A DNA stretch of 64,000 nucleotides from Clostridia bacterium (GCA_017936125.1 JAGBGE010000022.1:23089-87088), one strand, 5' to 3'. Positions 8,822 to 16,959 are shown, numbered from the stretch's first letter. Notes: generated from the letters alone by a model not told the origin. Translations and numbers: made by a program.

Positions 8822-9604
8822 TCAGTCGTCCAGGCGGATACAATTCACCATTCCTGTGCGAACGGTGCAAGCGTCAATAGCTATAATGCCGTCACCGTAG
8901 TAGGGCGAGAAATCGGCATCGGGTCCATACTCACTACATGAATTATCAATCCACGCATGTCCGTATACCGCCTTCCAGTGACCTACCACTATGGTTTTCC
9001 CCTTTTCCACAATTCCGTAATCGTGCGCGAGGCTCATTCCGTTCAGCCATCTGGCTCGGCGCCACTGCTGCGGCGAGGCGTTTCGCCAATCAGGATCATA
9101 GTAATACTTCTGTTCCATACCGTACCCCTCAATTTTGCAGGGAATGTGACCGTGTACTAAAATGTATTTATCCGTTTCATAATAATCTCTGCAAGCGGGC
9201 AGAAGTATTTTGTAATAGTCGGATTCCTCAACGCGCGAAACCAACTCACTCGGGTATTTTACAGCCTCGCTCGGTGTCATACCGGCAAGCTGTATAATAG
9301 AGTCAAAGGTGCCGTTCACCACATGGTGAGAAGCAGTCGCGACCTCCCATATTCTGCCGCGCCTAATATCCGCAAGAGAATCCTCAAAAAGCTCCTCGTG
9401 ATTTCCACGAATCAGAATAAGTCTATCCTCGTTGAGCAGATTCACGAGATAGCTGGTAAGAGCTACCGCATCTGGACCTCGGTCAAGAATGTCACCAAGG
9501 AGCGCTACCTTGTTATTTTTGTCCTCAAGAAGACCCTCGGATTCCAAAGCTTTTCGCGTAGCATCGAGAAAACCGTGAGTATCAGAAATTGTTAATATAG
9601 ACAT
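8822..9604 (-). CDS. Calcineurin-like metallophosphatase (PP2A-type serine/threonine phosphatase family)
   Basis: A 260-residue dinuclear-metal phosphatase. All metallophosphoesterase motifs are present in order: SDTHG near residue 8, GDILDRGPD near 37, RGNHEE near 66, VHGHIP near 150 and GHWKAVYGH near 208. This layout is that of the PrpA/ApaH-like bacterial PPP family, which removes phosphate from proteins or hydrolyses dinucleoside polyphosphates; the actual substrate cannot be read. It is one of three related phosphatase genes within 7 kb (others at 10444-11172 and 14671-15359). It starts 61 bases after the esterase gene and may be cotranscribed with it. Confidence 0.88.
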   Translation of the reverse strand: MSILTISDTHGFLDATRKALESEGLLEDKNNKVALLGDILDRGPDAVALTSYLVNLLNEDRLILIRGNHEELFEDSLADIRRGRIWEVATASHHVVNGTFDSIIQLAGMTPSEAVKYPSELVSRVEESDYYKILLPACRDYYETDKYILVHGHIPCKIEGYGMEQKYYYDPDWRNASPQQWRRARWLNGMSLAHDYGIVEKGKTIVVGHWKAVYGHAWIDNSCSEYGPDADFSPYYGDGIIAIDACTVRTGMVNCIRLDD

Positions 9605-9665
9605 TTTTTACCTCTTTTTGTAAATAAAAGTTGTCAATATTTGTCTTCATCGCTGTAAACCTCGA

Positions 9666-10334
9666 TCATTTCTCATCACTATCGCCTTCCGATTCGTGAC
9701 ATAGAATTGCCTCCGTTACGACTTCGGCGATTATCGCCATTCCGTCCTCGTCGGGATGCAAACCGTCGAGAGTGTTCATATAGTAAAAATCGTTGTTCAA
9801 TCGGCTTCCAAAAAGATCAGCCACGAAGAAGTTATCCCCCATTGCCGTTACCGCCTCGCTAATTGCGCTGTTAAATTCCTCTGCGCGCTGCTTGAAGTAT
9901 ATTTCTCTGTCGGGAAGATTGACACAGCACACGGTAGCTCGCGGATATTTTTGTGTAATTATTTCAAGCGTTTTTCTGTAATCAGCAGCAAACACCGAGG
10001 TGGGAACGCCTCTGCCGAGATCGTTGAGTCCCATAAAGACGATGATATAATCCGGAATCTCTCCGCCATCGCGCGCAAGATTGCTCGCTCTGTTCATTCC
10101 CGAATCAGAGTCATCCGCACCCGAAAGATTGCCGCCAGACCAGGAATTGTTTACGCATAGAGTCATGCCCAAGGAGTCTATAATACGTTTCCAATAGGTT
10201 TTCTCTACCGGGAATGGCTCTTTATAAAAATATGGGTTGGCAAAAATGCCGGCGTTCGCGGAAGAATCGTCAGATACACCCTTATATGTAGAAATACTGT
10301 CACCCAGTATTGAAATTCTTTTTCCTTTTAGCAT
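9666..10334 (-). CDS. SGNH/GDSL-family hydrolase
   Basis: A 222-residue esterase/lipase-fold protein without signal peptide, so cytoplasmic. Block I is ILGDSIS with the nucleophile Ser near residue 13, block II the Gly in WSGGN, block III GLND (Asn oxyanion), block V DGLHPDEDG giving catalytic Asp and His near the C-terminus. Such enzymes deacylate carbohydrates, lysophospholipids or thioesters; the substrate cannot be named. It lies between two phosphatase genes on the same strand. The ribosome site upstream (AAAGGACGG) is 10 bases from ATG. Confidence 0.87.
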   Translation of the reverse strand: MLKGKRISILGDSISTYKGVSDDSSANAGIFANPYFYKEPFPVEKTYWKRIIDSLGMTLCVNNSWSGGNLSGADDSDSGMNRASNLARDGGEIPDYIIVFMGLNDLGRGVPTSVFAADYRKTLEIITQKYPRATVCCVNLPDREIYFKQRAEEFNSAISEAVTAMGDNFFVADLFGSRLNNDFYYMNTLDGLHPDEDGMAIIAEVVTEAILCHESEGDSDEK

Positions 10335-10443
10335 TATTTATACCGTCCTTTCGTATTTCATATATCAAAAAGCTCATCCTTAAGCGCGCAAAAATCGTCA
10401 GCTGTCATTCTACAAATATCAGTATATCAGAATCACTGCTAAA

Positions 10444-11172
10444 TCAAATACGGATTACCTCGTCGTTCTCGTCGAGGTAATATTCTGTAAGCGTGTCGAG
10501 GCAAAGAAGCATCGGCTTGCCGTGCTCACCGGCAGCGCCTGTGTCGATATTCCAGAAGCTGTCGGTTTTTATCATACGGTTGCGGTACCGCTCGGAATAT
10601 GCCGAGGTAGGCGTATGTCCTACTATAACAGTATATTCGCTCGGTGAATAGCTGGTCGTGAGTGTCGGACGATCCCAGAGAAGCTCACGCGGAGTATAAT
10701 CATCTAGGCTCTTATCCTTATCGAATCCACCAAGACCGCCGTGTACAAGAATATATTTTCTGCCATTTACAATCGTGGTTTCATACACCGGGCAATCCTC
10801 GAGATACTCTAGAATATCCTGCCTTGTTTCCGGCGGTTGCTTAGCCAAGGCGCGTATTGTAACGTCGCCGCCATTCATTCGCCAAGCAGTCAAAAGCGTG
10901 AGATGCTCCATATCCAAATCATCAATGTTATCGTCCTTTATCTCCGAGAATATCCAGCGATTCTCAATTAGAAAAAGCTCGTGATTTCCGAGGATCAGCT
11001 CTACGTTTGGACGTGTGAGAAGCCACTTCAGCATTTCAACACCACCGTCACCGTTACGGTCAATGACGTCACCAATAACGAAGAGCCAATCACTATCAGA
11101 GAAATCAGCTGCCGCAAGAAGCTTCTTCAGGCAATTAAACTTTCCGTGTATATCAGAAGTGACGTATATCAT
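10444..11172 (-). CDS. Calcineurin-like metallophosphatase (PPP family), second copy
   Basis: A 242-residue paralogue of the protein at 8822-9604, with SDIHG (residues about 6-10), GDVIDRNGD, LGNHE, VHGGLGG and GHTPTS, which together supply the metal ligands and the catalytic His. Proteins of this type are soluble bacterial PrpE/PrpA-like phosphatases. It has its own promoter (11206-11234) and is transcribed away from the SipW operon. The function beyond phosphoester hydrolysis is unknown. Confidence 0.88.
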   Translation of the reverse strand: MIYVTSDIHGKFNCLKKLLAAADFSDSDWLFVIGDVIDRNGDGGVEMLKWLLTRPNVELILGNHELFLIENRWIFSEIKDDNIDDLDMEHLTLLTAWRMNGGDVTIRALAKQPPETRQDILEYLEDCPVYETTIVNGRKYILVHGGLGGFDKDKSLDDYTPRELLWDRPTLTTSYSPSEYTVIVGHTPTSAYSERYRNRMIKTDSFWNIDTGAAGEHGKPMLLCLDTLTEYYLDENDEVIRI

Positions 11173-11205
11173 AATATTTTCCCCCGAGCTATAATTTTCA
11201 TTTTT

Positions 11206-11234
11206 ATTTTATCACATTTGTTTTTTATTTTCAA
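11206..11234 (-). promoter_or_regulatory. Promoter of the 10444-11172 phosphatase gene
   Basis: Minus-strand TTGAAA (11229-11234) and TAAAAT (11206-11211) with 17-base spacing, about 35 bases before the ATG at 11172. Confidence 0.65.
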
Positions 11235-11452
11235 GCACCTTATAAAAAACACAACCTTTATAAATTAAATTAACGTTTCTTTTACCATAAATTGCATTTT
11301 TGTAAAGTATAGTTGTCTTTTTGGCGAACTTTTTCTGATTTACAAGACTTTGATGTGTTCCATTTTATCGGTAAATCAATCATTTTTACTTTTATAACAA
11401 TATTTTCCATTTTTTCAAAAATTATTAATATTTTGTTAATTTTTTGCTTTAA
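11235..11452. other. AT-rich spacer between divergent genes
   Basis: Very A/T-rich DNA between the divergent phosphatase and SipW-operon promoters. I see no open frame, strong stem-loop or repeat beyond homopolymeric T runs. Confidence 0.5.
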
Positions 11453-11482
11453 TTATTGAAATACGCGCACGCTTTATATAAT
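11453..11482 (+). promoter_or_regulatory. Promoter of the SipW operon
   Basis: A perfect -10 TATAAT (11477-11482) has either TTATTG (11453-11458, 18-base spacing) or TTGAAA (11456-11461, 15-base spacing) as -35. An AGGAGG site follows at about 11500, close before the ATG at 11514. Confidence 0.6.
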
Positions 11483-11513
11483 AAAACCAACTTAATCTTA
11501 GGAGGATTTTATA

Positions 11514-12149
11514 ATGAAAAAATTAAGTGTACTTATTGCTTTGATGCTCTGCGTTACTATCGGCGGCGTTTACGCTACCTGGACCTACGCGGGCACTAAT
11601 GACATCGCCGACGCATACGCTGAGGCAAAGGTTACCATCGCTGACGCCGAGCTTACCGGTGCTAACGGCACCTACAAGATTGAGAGCAACCTTGTACTCG
11701 TAATCGACCAGGCTAATACTGCTCACGAGTCGGTTCTTCTCTTCAACTCCAACAACAGCGATCCTATCTATCTCAAGGTTACCTTCACTCCTGCTGATCA
11801 CGCAGATGCCGATATCAAGAACTTCGCAGTTCCCTCGGAGCTCTATTTTGGCACTACCAATACCATGCAGTACACGATGGATGTGAACGGTAACTATTCC
11901 GCAGAAGGCACTCCCAAGGACATCTTCACCTTTGCAAATCCCGCTAACAACGACTTCGTGCCTAACGTAACGTGGGAAAAGCAGAGCGACGGCACCTTCA
12001 CCTATACTCTCGACGAAGCTGCGCTCAGAGCTCAGATTTCTCTTAGCCAGGTATTCGTTCTTGACACTAAGACAGAGCACGACGCATTCCGCGCAGCTCT
12101 TAACGGCAACATCGTTGCTCGTATCACCGACGGTACTGTTACCCAGTAA
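11514..12149 (+). CDS. SipW-dependent-type secreted protein (TasA/CalY-like), substrate A
   Basis: A 211-residue exported protein. The N-terminus (Met-Lys-Lys, hydrophobic core, then GGVYATWTYAG at residues 17-27) matches the SipW-cognate signal peptide pattern known from TasA (GGTWAAF there), with cleavage expected soon after the YATW segment. The mature part is beta-rich and has the TasA-like feature of a neutral region about an asparagine-rich turn (LLFNSNNSDPIYLKVTF) where a clamp of extracellular fibre subunits is usual. It is the first gene of a three-gene operon and is followed by a strong hairpin before the peptidase gene. Excellent AGGAGG site. The fibre role is inferred from TasA-like genes, not shown. 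Confidence 0.75.
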   Translation: MKKLSVLIALMLCVTIGGVYATWTYAGTNDIADAYAEAKVTIADAELTGANGTYKIESNLVLVIDQANTAHESVLLFNSNNSDPIYLKVTFTPADHADADIKNFAVPSELYFGTTNTMQYTMDVNGNYSAEGTPKDIFTFANPANNDFVPNVTWEKQSDGTFTYTLDEAALRAQISLSQVFVLDTKTEHDAFRAALNGNIVARITDGTVTQ

Positions 12150-12170
12150 AATCGTTTTTTAAGCAGCTTT

Positions 12171-12202
12171 AAGCGGCAAGGTTTGAAATCTCCTTGCCGC
12201 TT
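12171..12202 (+). promoter_or_regulatory. Intercistronic stem-loop between substrate A and sipW
   Basis: AAGCGGCAAGG (12171-12181) pairs perfectly with CCTTGCCGCTT (12192-12202) around a 10-base loop. No T-run follows (ACCATTG), so it is more likely a partial terminator or RNA-stabilising element than a full stop. It would give more substrate A message than peptidase message. Confidence 0.65.
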
Positions 12203-12228
12203 ACCATTGTAGAGGAAGTGTATTAGAC

Positions 12229-13056
12229 ATGACGCAATACGAAACATACATTTTCTTTCTTTGCTTGATTGTTTTTATATTACTCACCACGCTTTCCGTG
12301 GTTTGTATCACTATTATTGCAACGCTCTCTTTGCGCCTTATACGCTCGGGATACGACGATGATAGGATCAAAGCCGATCATGCGAAGAAAAGATTACTAG
12401 AACCGAATAGATTTTCCGGCATTGTCAATCATGTCTTTACGTTTACGATATGCTTGATTTTCACGGGTATGTTTCTTGTTTCCCTCTGGGTTCAAGGAAA
12501 CCCTGATGAACCTACCGGAAATATTCCTGTATTCCGTGTCGTTCAGACGGGTTCCATGGCGAAGAAGAACGAGAAGAACACTTACCTTGACGAGAACGGC
12601 ATTGATAACCAGATTCAGACCTTTGATTTAATCAAGGTCGAGGCTCTGCCAGACGAGATGGATCTCGAGCTCTACGATATCGTGGTATACGAGGTTGACG
12701 ATATGCTTATCGTGCACCGAATCGTTGAGATAATCGAGCCTAATGCGAGCCACCCCGATTGCAGACATTTCAGACTTCAGGGCGACGCAATCGAGCAGCC
12801 CGACCGTTTCCCCGTAACCTACGATCAGATGCGCGGTATTTATCGCGGAACCAGAATTCCCTATATAGGCAGCTTCATTCTCTTTATGCAATCCCCTGCG
12901 GGATGGCTCTGCATGCTGCTTATAGTTATAGCCTCTATCGCAACGCCGATTATTGATAAGGTAATCAGCTACGAGAGACTTAACAGACTGTGGCTTATCG
13001 ACCCATACGCATACACCGTTGCTGTCAGCAAGTGGAGTAAATGGAGGGATAAGTGA
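12229..13056 (+). CDS. sipW: Signal peptidase I of the SipW/ER type
   Basis: A 275-residue membrane peptidase. Two N-terminal helices (about 7-38 and 65-88) are followed by the catalytic domain: Ser109 in QTGSM, His163 in IVHRI where ordinary bacterial enzymes have Lys, and Asp186 in LQGDA. The Ser-His(-Asp) arrangement defines the ER-type/SipW class. One C-terminal helix lies near 215-240. It would cleave the unusual signal peptides of the proteins encoded on both sides (11514-12149 and 13059-13700). Ribosome site AGAGGAAG is 10 bases before ATG; the stop overlaps the ribosome site-to-start region of the next gene. Confidence 0.85.
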   Translation: MTQYETYIFFLCLIVFILLTTLSVVCITIIATLSLRLIRSGYDDDRIKADHAKKRLLEPNRFSGIVNHVFTFTICLIFTGMFLVSLWVQGNPDEPTGNIPVFRVVQTGSMAKKNEKNTYLDENGIDNQIQTFDLIKVEALPDEMDLELYDIVVYEVDDMLIVHRIVEIIEPNASHPDCRHFRLQGDAIEQPDRFPVTYDQMRGIYRGTRIPYIGSFILFMQSPAGWLCMLLIVIASIATPIIDKVISYERLNRLWLIDPYAYTVAVSKWSKWRDK

Positions 13057-13058
13057 CA

Positions 13059-13700
13059 ATGAACGGAATTTTGCGCATTATCCCGCTTTTACTTTGCTTC
13101 ACGGTGCTCATTTCGGTGGGCGGTGCATACGCTACGTGGAAATACGCGGCGCTTGGTCCCGCTGAGGACGATTTTGAGGTTAGCGTTCCTATCGCCGACT
13201 TTGAATATCCTCCCGAGGAAATTCTGCCCGGTGGTGACAATGACATAGAGGTCGAGCTTGGAGGAAACCATTTCGCTCTGATTGACCTTATACTTAACGA
13301 GCGTATAAAGGGATACGGACTTAACTATAGCGACAGCGTAGTTTTGCATAAATATCTGAAAAGGCAAGAGGTAGTTTACTCGAACCAAAAGGTTTCGGGC
13401 GGTAACCTTAAGTTTATACTTGACCCCAAGAACAATACTCACGGACTATACTATTGCTTGACGAAAATATCCGATACCGAGTATCACGCATATACCTTCC
13501 CGATAGATTATCTGGAATCTGCTGCGCAGACGGGCGCGGAGATTATCGCGTACAAGACGCTTCTTATAAAGACGGACGATTGGGACGCGACGCTGAGCTA
13601 TGAGGGATATGCCAAGGTCAAGAGCCTTTCGAGTCTGGATGTAAGCTCCGACCCGAACTGCATACCCTATTCTATCGACGTATCGACCTGGCATAAATAA
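13059..13700 (+). CDS. SipW-dependent-type secreted protein, substrate B
   Basis: A 213-residue exported protein whose signal peptide ends GGAYATWKYAA (residues about 21-31), nearly the same as substrate A's GGVYATWTYAG. The mature domain is unlike substrate A in sequence but is of similar size and beta-rich. I place the start at ATG 13059, ten bases after GGAGGG; a GTG at 13053 is only four bases from it. It sits immediately after the peptidase gene, so the peptidase is flanked by its two likely substrates. It could be a minor fibre or anchoring subunit; that is inference. Confidence 0.72.
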   Translation: MNGILRIIPLLLCFTVLISVGGAYATWKYAALGPAEDDFEVSVPIADFEYPPEEILPGGDNDIEVELGGNHFALIDLILNERIKGYGLNYSDSVVLHKYLKRQEVVYSNQKVSGGNLKFILDPKNNTHGLYYCLTKISDTEYHAYTFPIDYLESAAQTGAEIIAYKTLLIKTDDWDATLSYEGYAKVKSLSSLDVSSDPNCIPYSIDVSTWHK

Positions 13701-13703
13701 AAA

Positions 13704-13735
13704 ACGTGTTATCTGATTGAGATAGCACGTTTTTG
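13704..13735 (+). terminator. Terminator of the SipW operon
   Basis: ACGTGTTATCT (13704-13714) pairs with AGATAGCACGT (13720-13730) with one G-U pair, followed by five T. Confidence 0.85.
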
Positions 13736-13785
13736 TTTTCTTTATTATAAAGCTTTGCATATAGCATTTTCAACAAATATTCTAT

Positions 13786-13815
13786 ACAAAAAGAGAGGCG
13801 TTGCGCCTCTCTTTT
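13786..13815 (-). terminator. Terminator of the gtrA-family gene
   Basis: A 12-base perfect stem (AAAAGAGAGGCG / CGCCTCTCTTTT) with a three-base loop. On the minus strand it is followed by TTTTTG, 47 bases past the gtrA-family stop. It is convergent with the SipW terminator. Confidence 0.85.
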
Positions 13816-13861
13816 GCTTTCAAAATAAATTAAGCATCAACAAGAATATGTGAGTAAAAAA

Positions 13862-14467
13862 TTACTCAGCATCGTTAGCGCCAACCTCTGCTTCAACAGG
13901 CTTTTCCTCTGCCTTAGGAGCATCGTTGAACACGATCTTATTAACGATGAAGAATACAACCATCGAAACACCGCCGTTAAGCACGGTAGTACCGATATTG
14001 TAGAGCCAAGGAGCAACGAAGTGACCTGCAACAGCTGCCCAAATGCAGTTGATAGAGTTAACAACGCAGGTTACTACGCAGAACGCGAGAAGGTACCAGA
14101 GACCCTGGTAAAGCATATTACCGTTGGAACGGAATACCCACTTTCTCTGAATGAAGAAGTTGATAACCTCACCGATAACCATTGCGATCATGTATGCGGT
14201 AAAGTATGCAAGACCGCCCTGATCTGCGCCGTAGCCGATTATGTACCACTTGAATTCAATGCCGAAGAGAGTAATGTCGATGCCGGGGAAACCGAAGTCC
14301 TGGCTGCCCATAAATGCGAATGCAAGAGGAAGGAAGGTGAGAAGAAGGTACTTGAAAACGGTGATTACGTTACTTACGATAACGAAAAGTCCACCCTCTC
14401 GTACCCACTGAGATGCCTTAGGATACTTTTGTTCGAATCCAAGCCATAAGTTTTTGAGTTTTTCCAT
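13862..14467 (-). CDS. GtrA-family membrane protein
   Basis: A 201-residue polytopic protein with four hydrophobic helices and the GtrA hallmark NFFIQRKWVF after the second conserved helix (residues about 103-112). GtrA proteins are small membrane proteins linked to polyprenyl-linked sugar transfer across the membrane, for example flippase partners in glycosylation. Longer than the usual 120-150 residues because of an extended first loop (GFPGIDITLFGIEFKWYIIG) and an acidic C-terminal tail. Own promoter (14495-14523), ribosome site AAGGAG, and terminator, so it is a single-gene unit. Family assignment is firm; substrate unknown. Confidence 0.85.
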   Translation of the reverse strand: MEKLKNLWLGFEQKYPKASQWVREGGLFVIVSNVITVFKYLLLTFLPLAFAFMGSQDFGFPGIDITLFGIEFKWYIIGYGADQGGLAYFTAYMIAMVIGEVINFFIQRKWVFRSNGNMLYQGLWYLLAFCVVTCVVNSINCIWAAVAGHFVAPWLYNIGTTVLNGGVSMVVFFIVNKIVFNDAPKAEEKPVEAEVGANDAE

Positions 14468-14494
14468 GATGTTTCTCCTTATAAATAAATTATA

Positions 14495-14523
14495 ATCATA
14501 AGTATATTATCATACTTTAGCAA
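14495..14523 (-). promoter_or_regulatory. Promoter of the gtrA-family gene
   Basis: Minus-strand TTGCTA (14518-14523) and TATGAT (14495-14500) with 17-base spacing. Confidence 0.6.
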
Positions 14524-14632
14524 AAAAAAGCTCCGTGTTGCACGAAATGCATTTTTAACGCACAAGCGGTGCTTCGAGATAAAAAATATTACAACATTTT
14601 TGTGTATTTTGCACAAATAACAAGAGAGTCAC

Positions 14633-14662
14633 AAAAAACAAACGGCGTCACGTGACGCCGTT
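14633..14662 (-). terminator. Terminator of the frameshifted phosphatase gene
   Basis: A perfect 22-base palindrome at 14641-14662 (half-site AACGGCGTCAC) is followed on the minus strand by TTGTTTTTTG. It lies nine bases past the stop at 14671. Confidence 0.8.
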
Positions 14663-14670
14663 AAGGATAT

Positions 14671-15359
14671 TTATTGCTCTTTTTTTACATAATATGCCCT
14701 TAGCGAATCTATCGCAAAGCAGGAGAGAGCGCCGCCGTTACACGCGCCGGTATCAAGGTGAATTTTGTAAAAATCAGTAATTTTCGTCGGCTTTTCGGAC
14801 TTGTTTTTCGGATATCCGAGTATTTTATACTCACCCGAAACGCAATCGGTCTGCGTGTGACCGAAAAATACGCACTTCTCGCTCTCGTGGCGAACAGAAG
14901 GCTCCTTAAAATGACGGTCATTCACAAGCTGATTTACCGATGCCGATGCGAGAGGGCGGAGCATATTGCTCTCGTCAAGCGGAATGCCCGCGTGAACGCA
15001 TATGAAATCCTCTTTTTCTATATATGCCGGCAGGCTGTCGAGATAATCAACGGTATCCCAATCGAGCAAATCACCGTCGGAAAAATAAGCGCGTAGCTTC
15101 TCCAGAACGGAAGCGCCGGTTTCAGTGGGATTATCGAGCAAGGAATGATAGTATTTCAAAAAGAGATGCTCGTGATTACCAAGTATAGCGTATACGTTGG
15201 GCATAGTGGAAATACATTTCGCCAACTTTACCGAATCAGGTCCCTTTCTATTATATCACCGCAGATATAAAGCTCGTCATTTTTTGAAAATGAAATCTTT
15301 TCAAGCATTCTAACGAACAACTCATATTCTCCGTGAATATCCGCCATTACGTATTTCAT
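14671..15359 (-). pseudogene. Calcineurin-like metallophosphatase, third copy, split by a -1 frameshift
   Basis: The minus strand from ATG 15359 (GAGGG ribosome site) reads MKYVMADIHGEYELF ... YICGDIIER and then leaves frame to a stop near 15230. The rest of the phosphatase continues in another frame (14671-15225) with the expected SVKLAKCIS, LGNHEH, VHAGIP and FFGHTQTD. Adding one C to the C-run at 15242-15244 restores the GDIIERGPDSVKL motif exactly. The gene is otherwise complete at about 229 residues with all metal-binding motifs. It is either a recent inactivation or an assembly error. It is related to the genes at 8822 and 10444. Confidence 0.8.
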
Positions 15360-15407
15360 TTTACCCTCTTTTACTGTTTTTATAAAATTACCTTTATAAA
15401 ATTAGTT

Positions 15408-15436
15408 TTTATACCGACAAACGATTTGCAATGCAA
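15408..15436 (-). promoter_or_regulatory. Promoter of the frameshifted phosphatase gene
   Basis: Minus-strand TTGCAT (15431-15436) and TATAAA (15408-15413), 17-base spacing, about 50 bases before the start at 15359. Confidence 0.5.
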
Positions 15437-15655
15437 TTACTTAAATCTCTTTATAGGAAGAAGCATTCGGGTTTCGCTTCTGTAATCATCGAAGCCCGGC
15501 TTTGACGATTGTCTGCCGTCGGCAACAAGCAGATTTATCCACCACTCAAAATCGAGAGCATTATATGTCAAAACACCTACAAATGTAGCTAAAATGTAAA
15601 TTATTGTTATTATTATATAACTAATCGTTCGATTCTCTGTAATTCTTTTTATCTT
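15437..15655 (-). pseudogene. Possible remnant of a membrane-protein C-terminus
   Basis: Between the HAD gene and the phosphatase promoter the minus strand holds an open frame of about 70 codons with no ATG near its start and no good ribosome site. It encodes one hydrophobic helix (ISYIIITIIYILATFVGVL) followed by YNALDFEWWINLLVADGRQ and a basic end. The coding-like, G/C-richer second half suggests the tail of a lost gene. I do not recognise the family. A TTG-initiated short peptide is an alternative. Confidence 0.35.
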
Positions 15656-15661
15656 TCAAGT

Positions 15662-16834
15662 TCAATCTATTCTTAACATTTCCGCTACCTTTGCAGCACC
15701 GTCAAAATCACCGTTATAGCCTGATAAAAGGCAAGTGTAGAAGTCGTAAAGGTCGGAATCGTTGATAATACACTCTACCTGACTGTTGTTTACCGCTGCC
15801 GCAAAAATTGCCTCGTACTCTTTGTCGGTGAAGTGCGAATAGGCAGAAAGCTCCTCAATAACCGTGTGAGTTCTCGCGAAGCTGTGACTGTCAGCAAGAG
15901 CGATTATAAGATTGGTCTTCTGCTGCTCCTTGACGTCGCTCTGCATATCGTATTCGGTATGCTCACGCTTGCATTCATAATGCATAGACTCTAGCGCCTC
16001 GTTGCTAACCGTTCTGTCAATTACAGCCTTGACGAGTCTGTCAAGCTCCGAGCCCTCGGTATAATCGGCAGGAGTGTAATACTTGATACGTCCGTCACGC
16101 ATCATCTTATAGACCTTCGCCTTATCCTTGGTATCAGCGTTAAAAACGCCGATAGAATGGCCGCCGTAGGAATTAACGAGCTTCATGCACGGAACGTCGG
16201 TATCACTGTCGCCTATATATATCATATTACGGAAGGGAACTCGGATATCCTCGGGCGCAAAATGATCGTTTACTCCGGGGTCGTTGACGTCAAGCACGCC
16301 CTTCTCTATTCTGAAAAGAAACTGCGTCTTGTTCGTATAATTTATCACCTGAGCAGGCCACTCGGCAACACCACGCTCGTTATAATAAAATGAGCTTGCG
16401 TATATCTTCTCGAACGCGCCGCGGCGTGCAACAGAAGTTCCCTCAATCATCTCCTTGAGTCCTGAGGAAATGATGTAATGCTCGACGATTACACCCTTCT
16501 CTTTGCCGTAATCTCTGATACGCTCAAACCAGCCGTCTACTCCTGGGAAAAGACTGACGCGCGAGCCGTATTCCTCAAGCGTTTTCTTACTGAAAACGAT
16601 ATTTCCCTCTGCTTCCTTAACCATTTTGAGCATATAGGCGAGGTTCTGGTCCATATCGTTTTTCTCGGCGAGCATATTTGTCTCACGCCAGAAGTCAGCT
16701 ATATTAAATCCTACGGACTGTATATATCCTTGCGCCTGCATATCGTCGGGTGAAAGAGTCTTGTCAAAGTCGTAGCAAATTGCAATTACAGGTCTGTCTT
16801 CCTTATGCTTTCTGTCAAAAATTTTATTTGCCAT
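15662..16834 (-). CDS. HAD-superfamily phosphatase (phosphoserine-phosphatase-like)
   Basis: A 390-residue soluble HAD hydrolase. Motif I is CYDFDKTLSP (residues about 20-29, nucleophile and acid Asp), motif II ISSG near 123, motif III Lys in the region around 170, motif IV IGDSDTDVPC near 208. The cap insert between motifs I and II is helical. The C-terminal 120 residues after the HAD core are helical and of no family I recognise. It has its own promoter (16859-16887) divergent from the malQ fragment. Substrate unknown; small phosphomonoesters are usual for the family. Confidence 0.85.
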   Translation of the reverse strand: MANKIFDRKHKEDRPVIAICYDFDKTLSPDDMQAQGYIQSVGFNIADFWRETNMLAEKNDMDQNLAYMLKMVKEAEGNIVFSKKTLEEYGSRVSLFPGVDGWFERIRDYGKEKGVIVEHYIISSGLKEMIEGTSVARRGAFEKIYASSFYYNERGVAEWPAQVINYTNKTQFLFRIEKGVLDVNDPGVNDHFAPEDIRVPFRNMIYIGDSDTDVPCMKLVNSYGGHSIGVFNADTKDKAKVYKMMRDGRIKYYTPADYTEGSELDRLVKAVIDRTVSNEALESMHYECKREHTEYDMQSDVKEQQKTNLIIALADSHSFARTHTVIEELSAYSHFTDKEYEAIFAAAVNNSQVECIINDSDLYDFYTCLLSGYNGDFDGAAKVAEMLRID

Positions 16835-16858
16835 ATACTTTCTCCTTTTCTCATAACA

Positions 16859-16887
16859 ATTATAGCACTTTATACGACAAATTTCAA
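16859..16887 (-). promoter_or_regulatory. Promoter of the HAD phosphatase gene
   Basis: Minus-strand TTGAAA (16882-16887) and a perfect TATAAT (16859-16864), 17-base spacing, about 25 bases before the ATG. Confidence 0.7.
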
Positions 16888-16897
16888 GATATAATGA

Positions 16898-16926
16898 TTG
16901 ACATGCGTTTTTTCGTATGATAAAAT
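16898..16926 (+). promoter_or_regulatory. Intact promoter in front of the malQ fragment
   Basis: A perfect TTGACA (16898-16903), 17 bases, then TAAAAT (16921-16926), followed by an AGGA ribosome site and ATG at 16960. Confidence 0.75.
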
Positions 16927-16959
16927 AATAATATCTTTTATTTTTAAGCAGGATAAATT

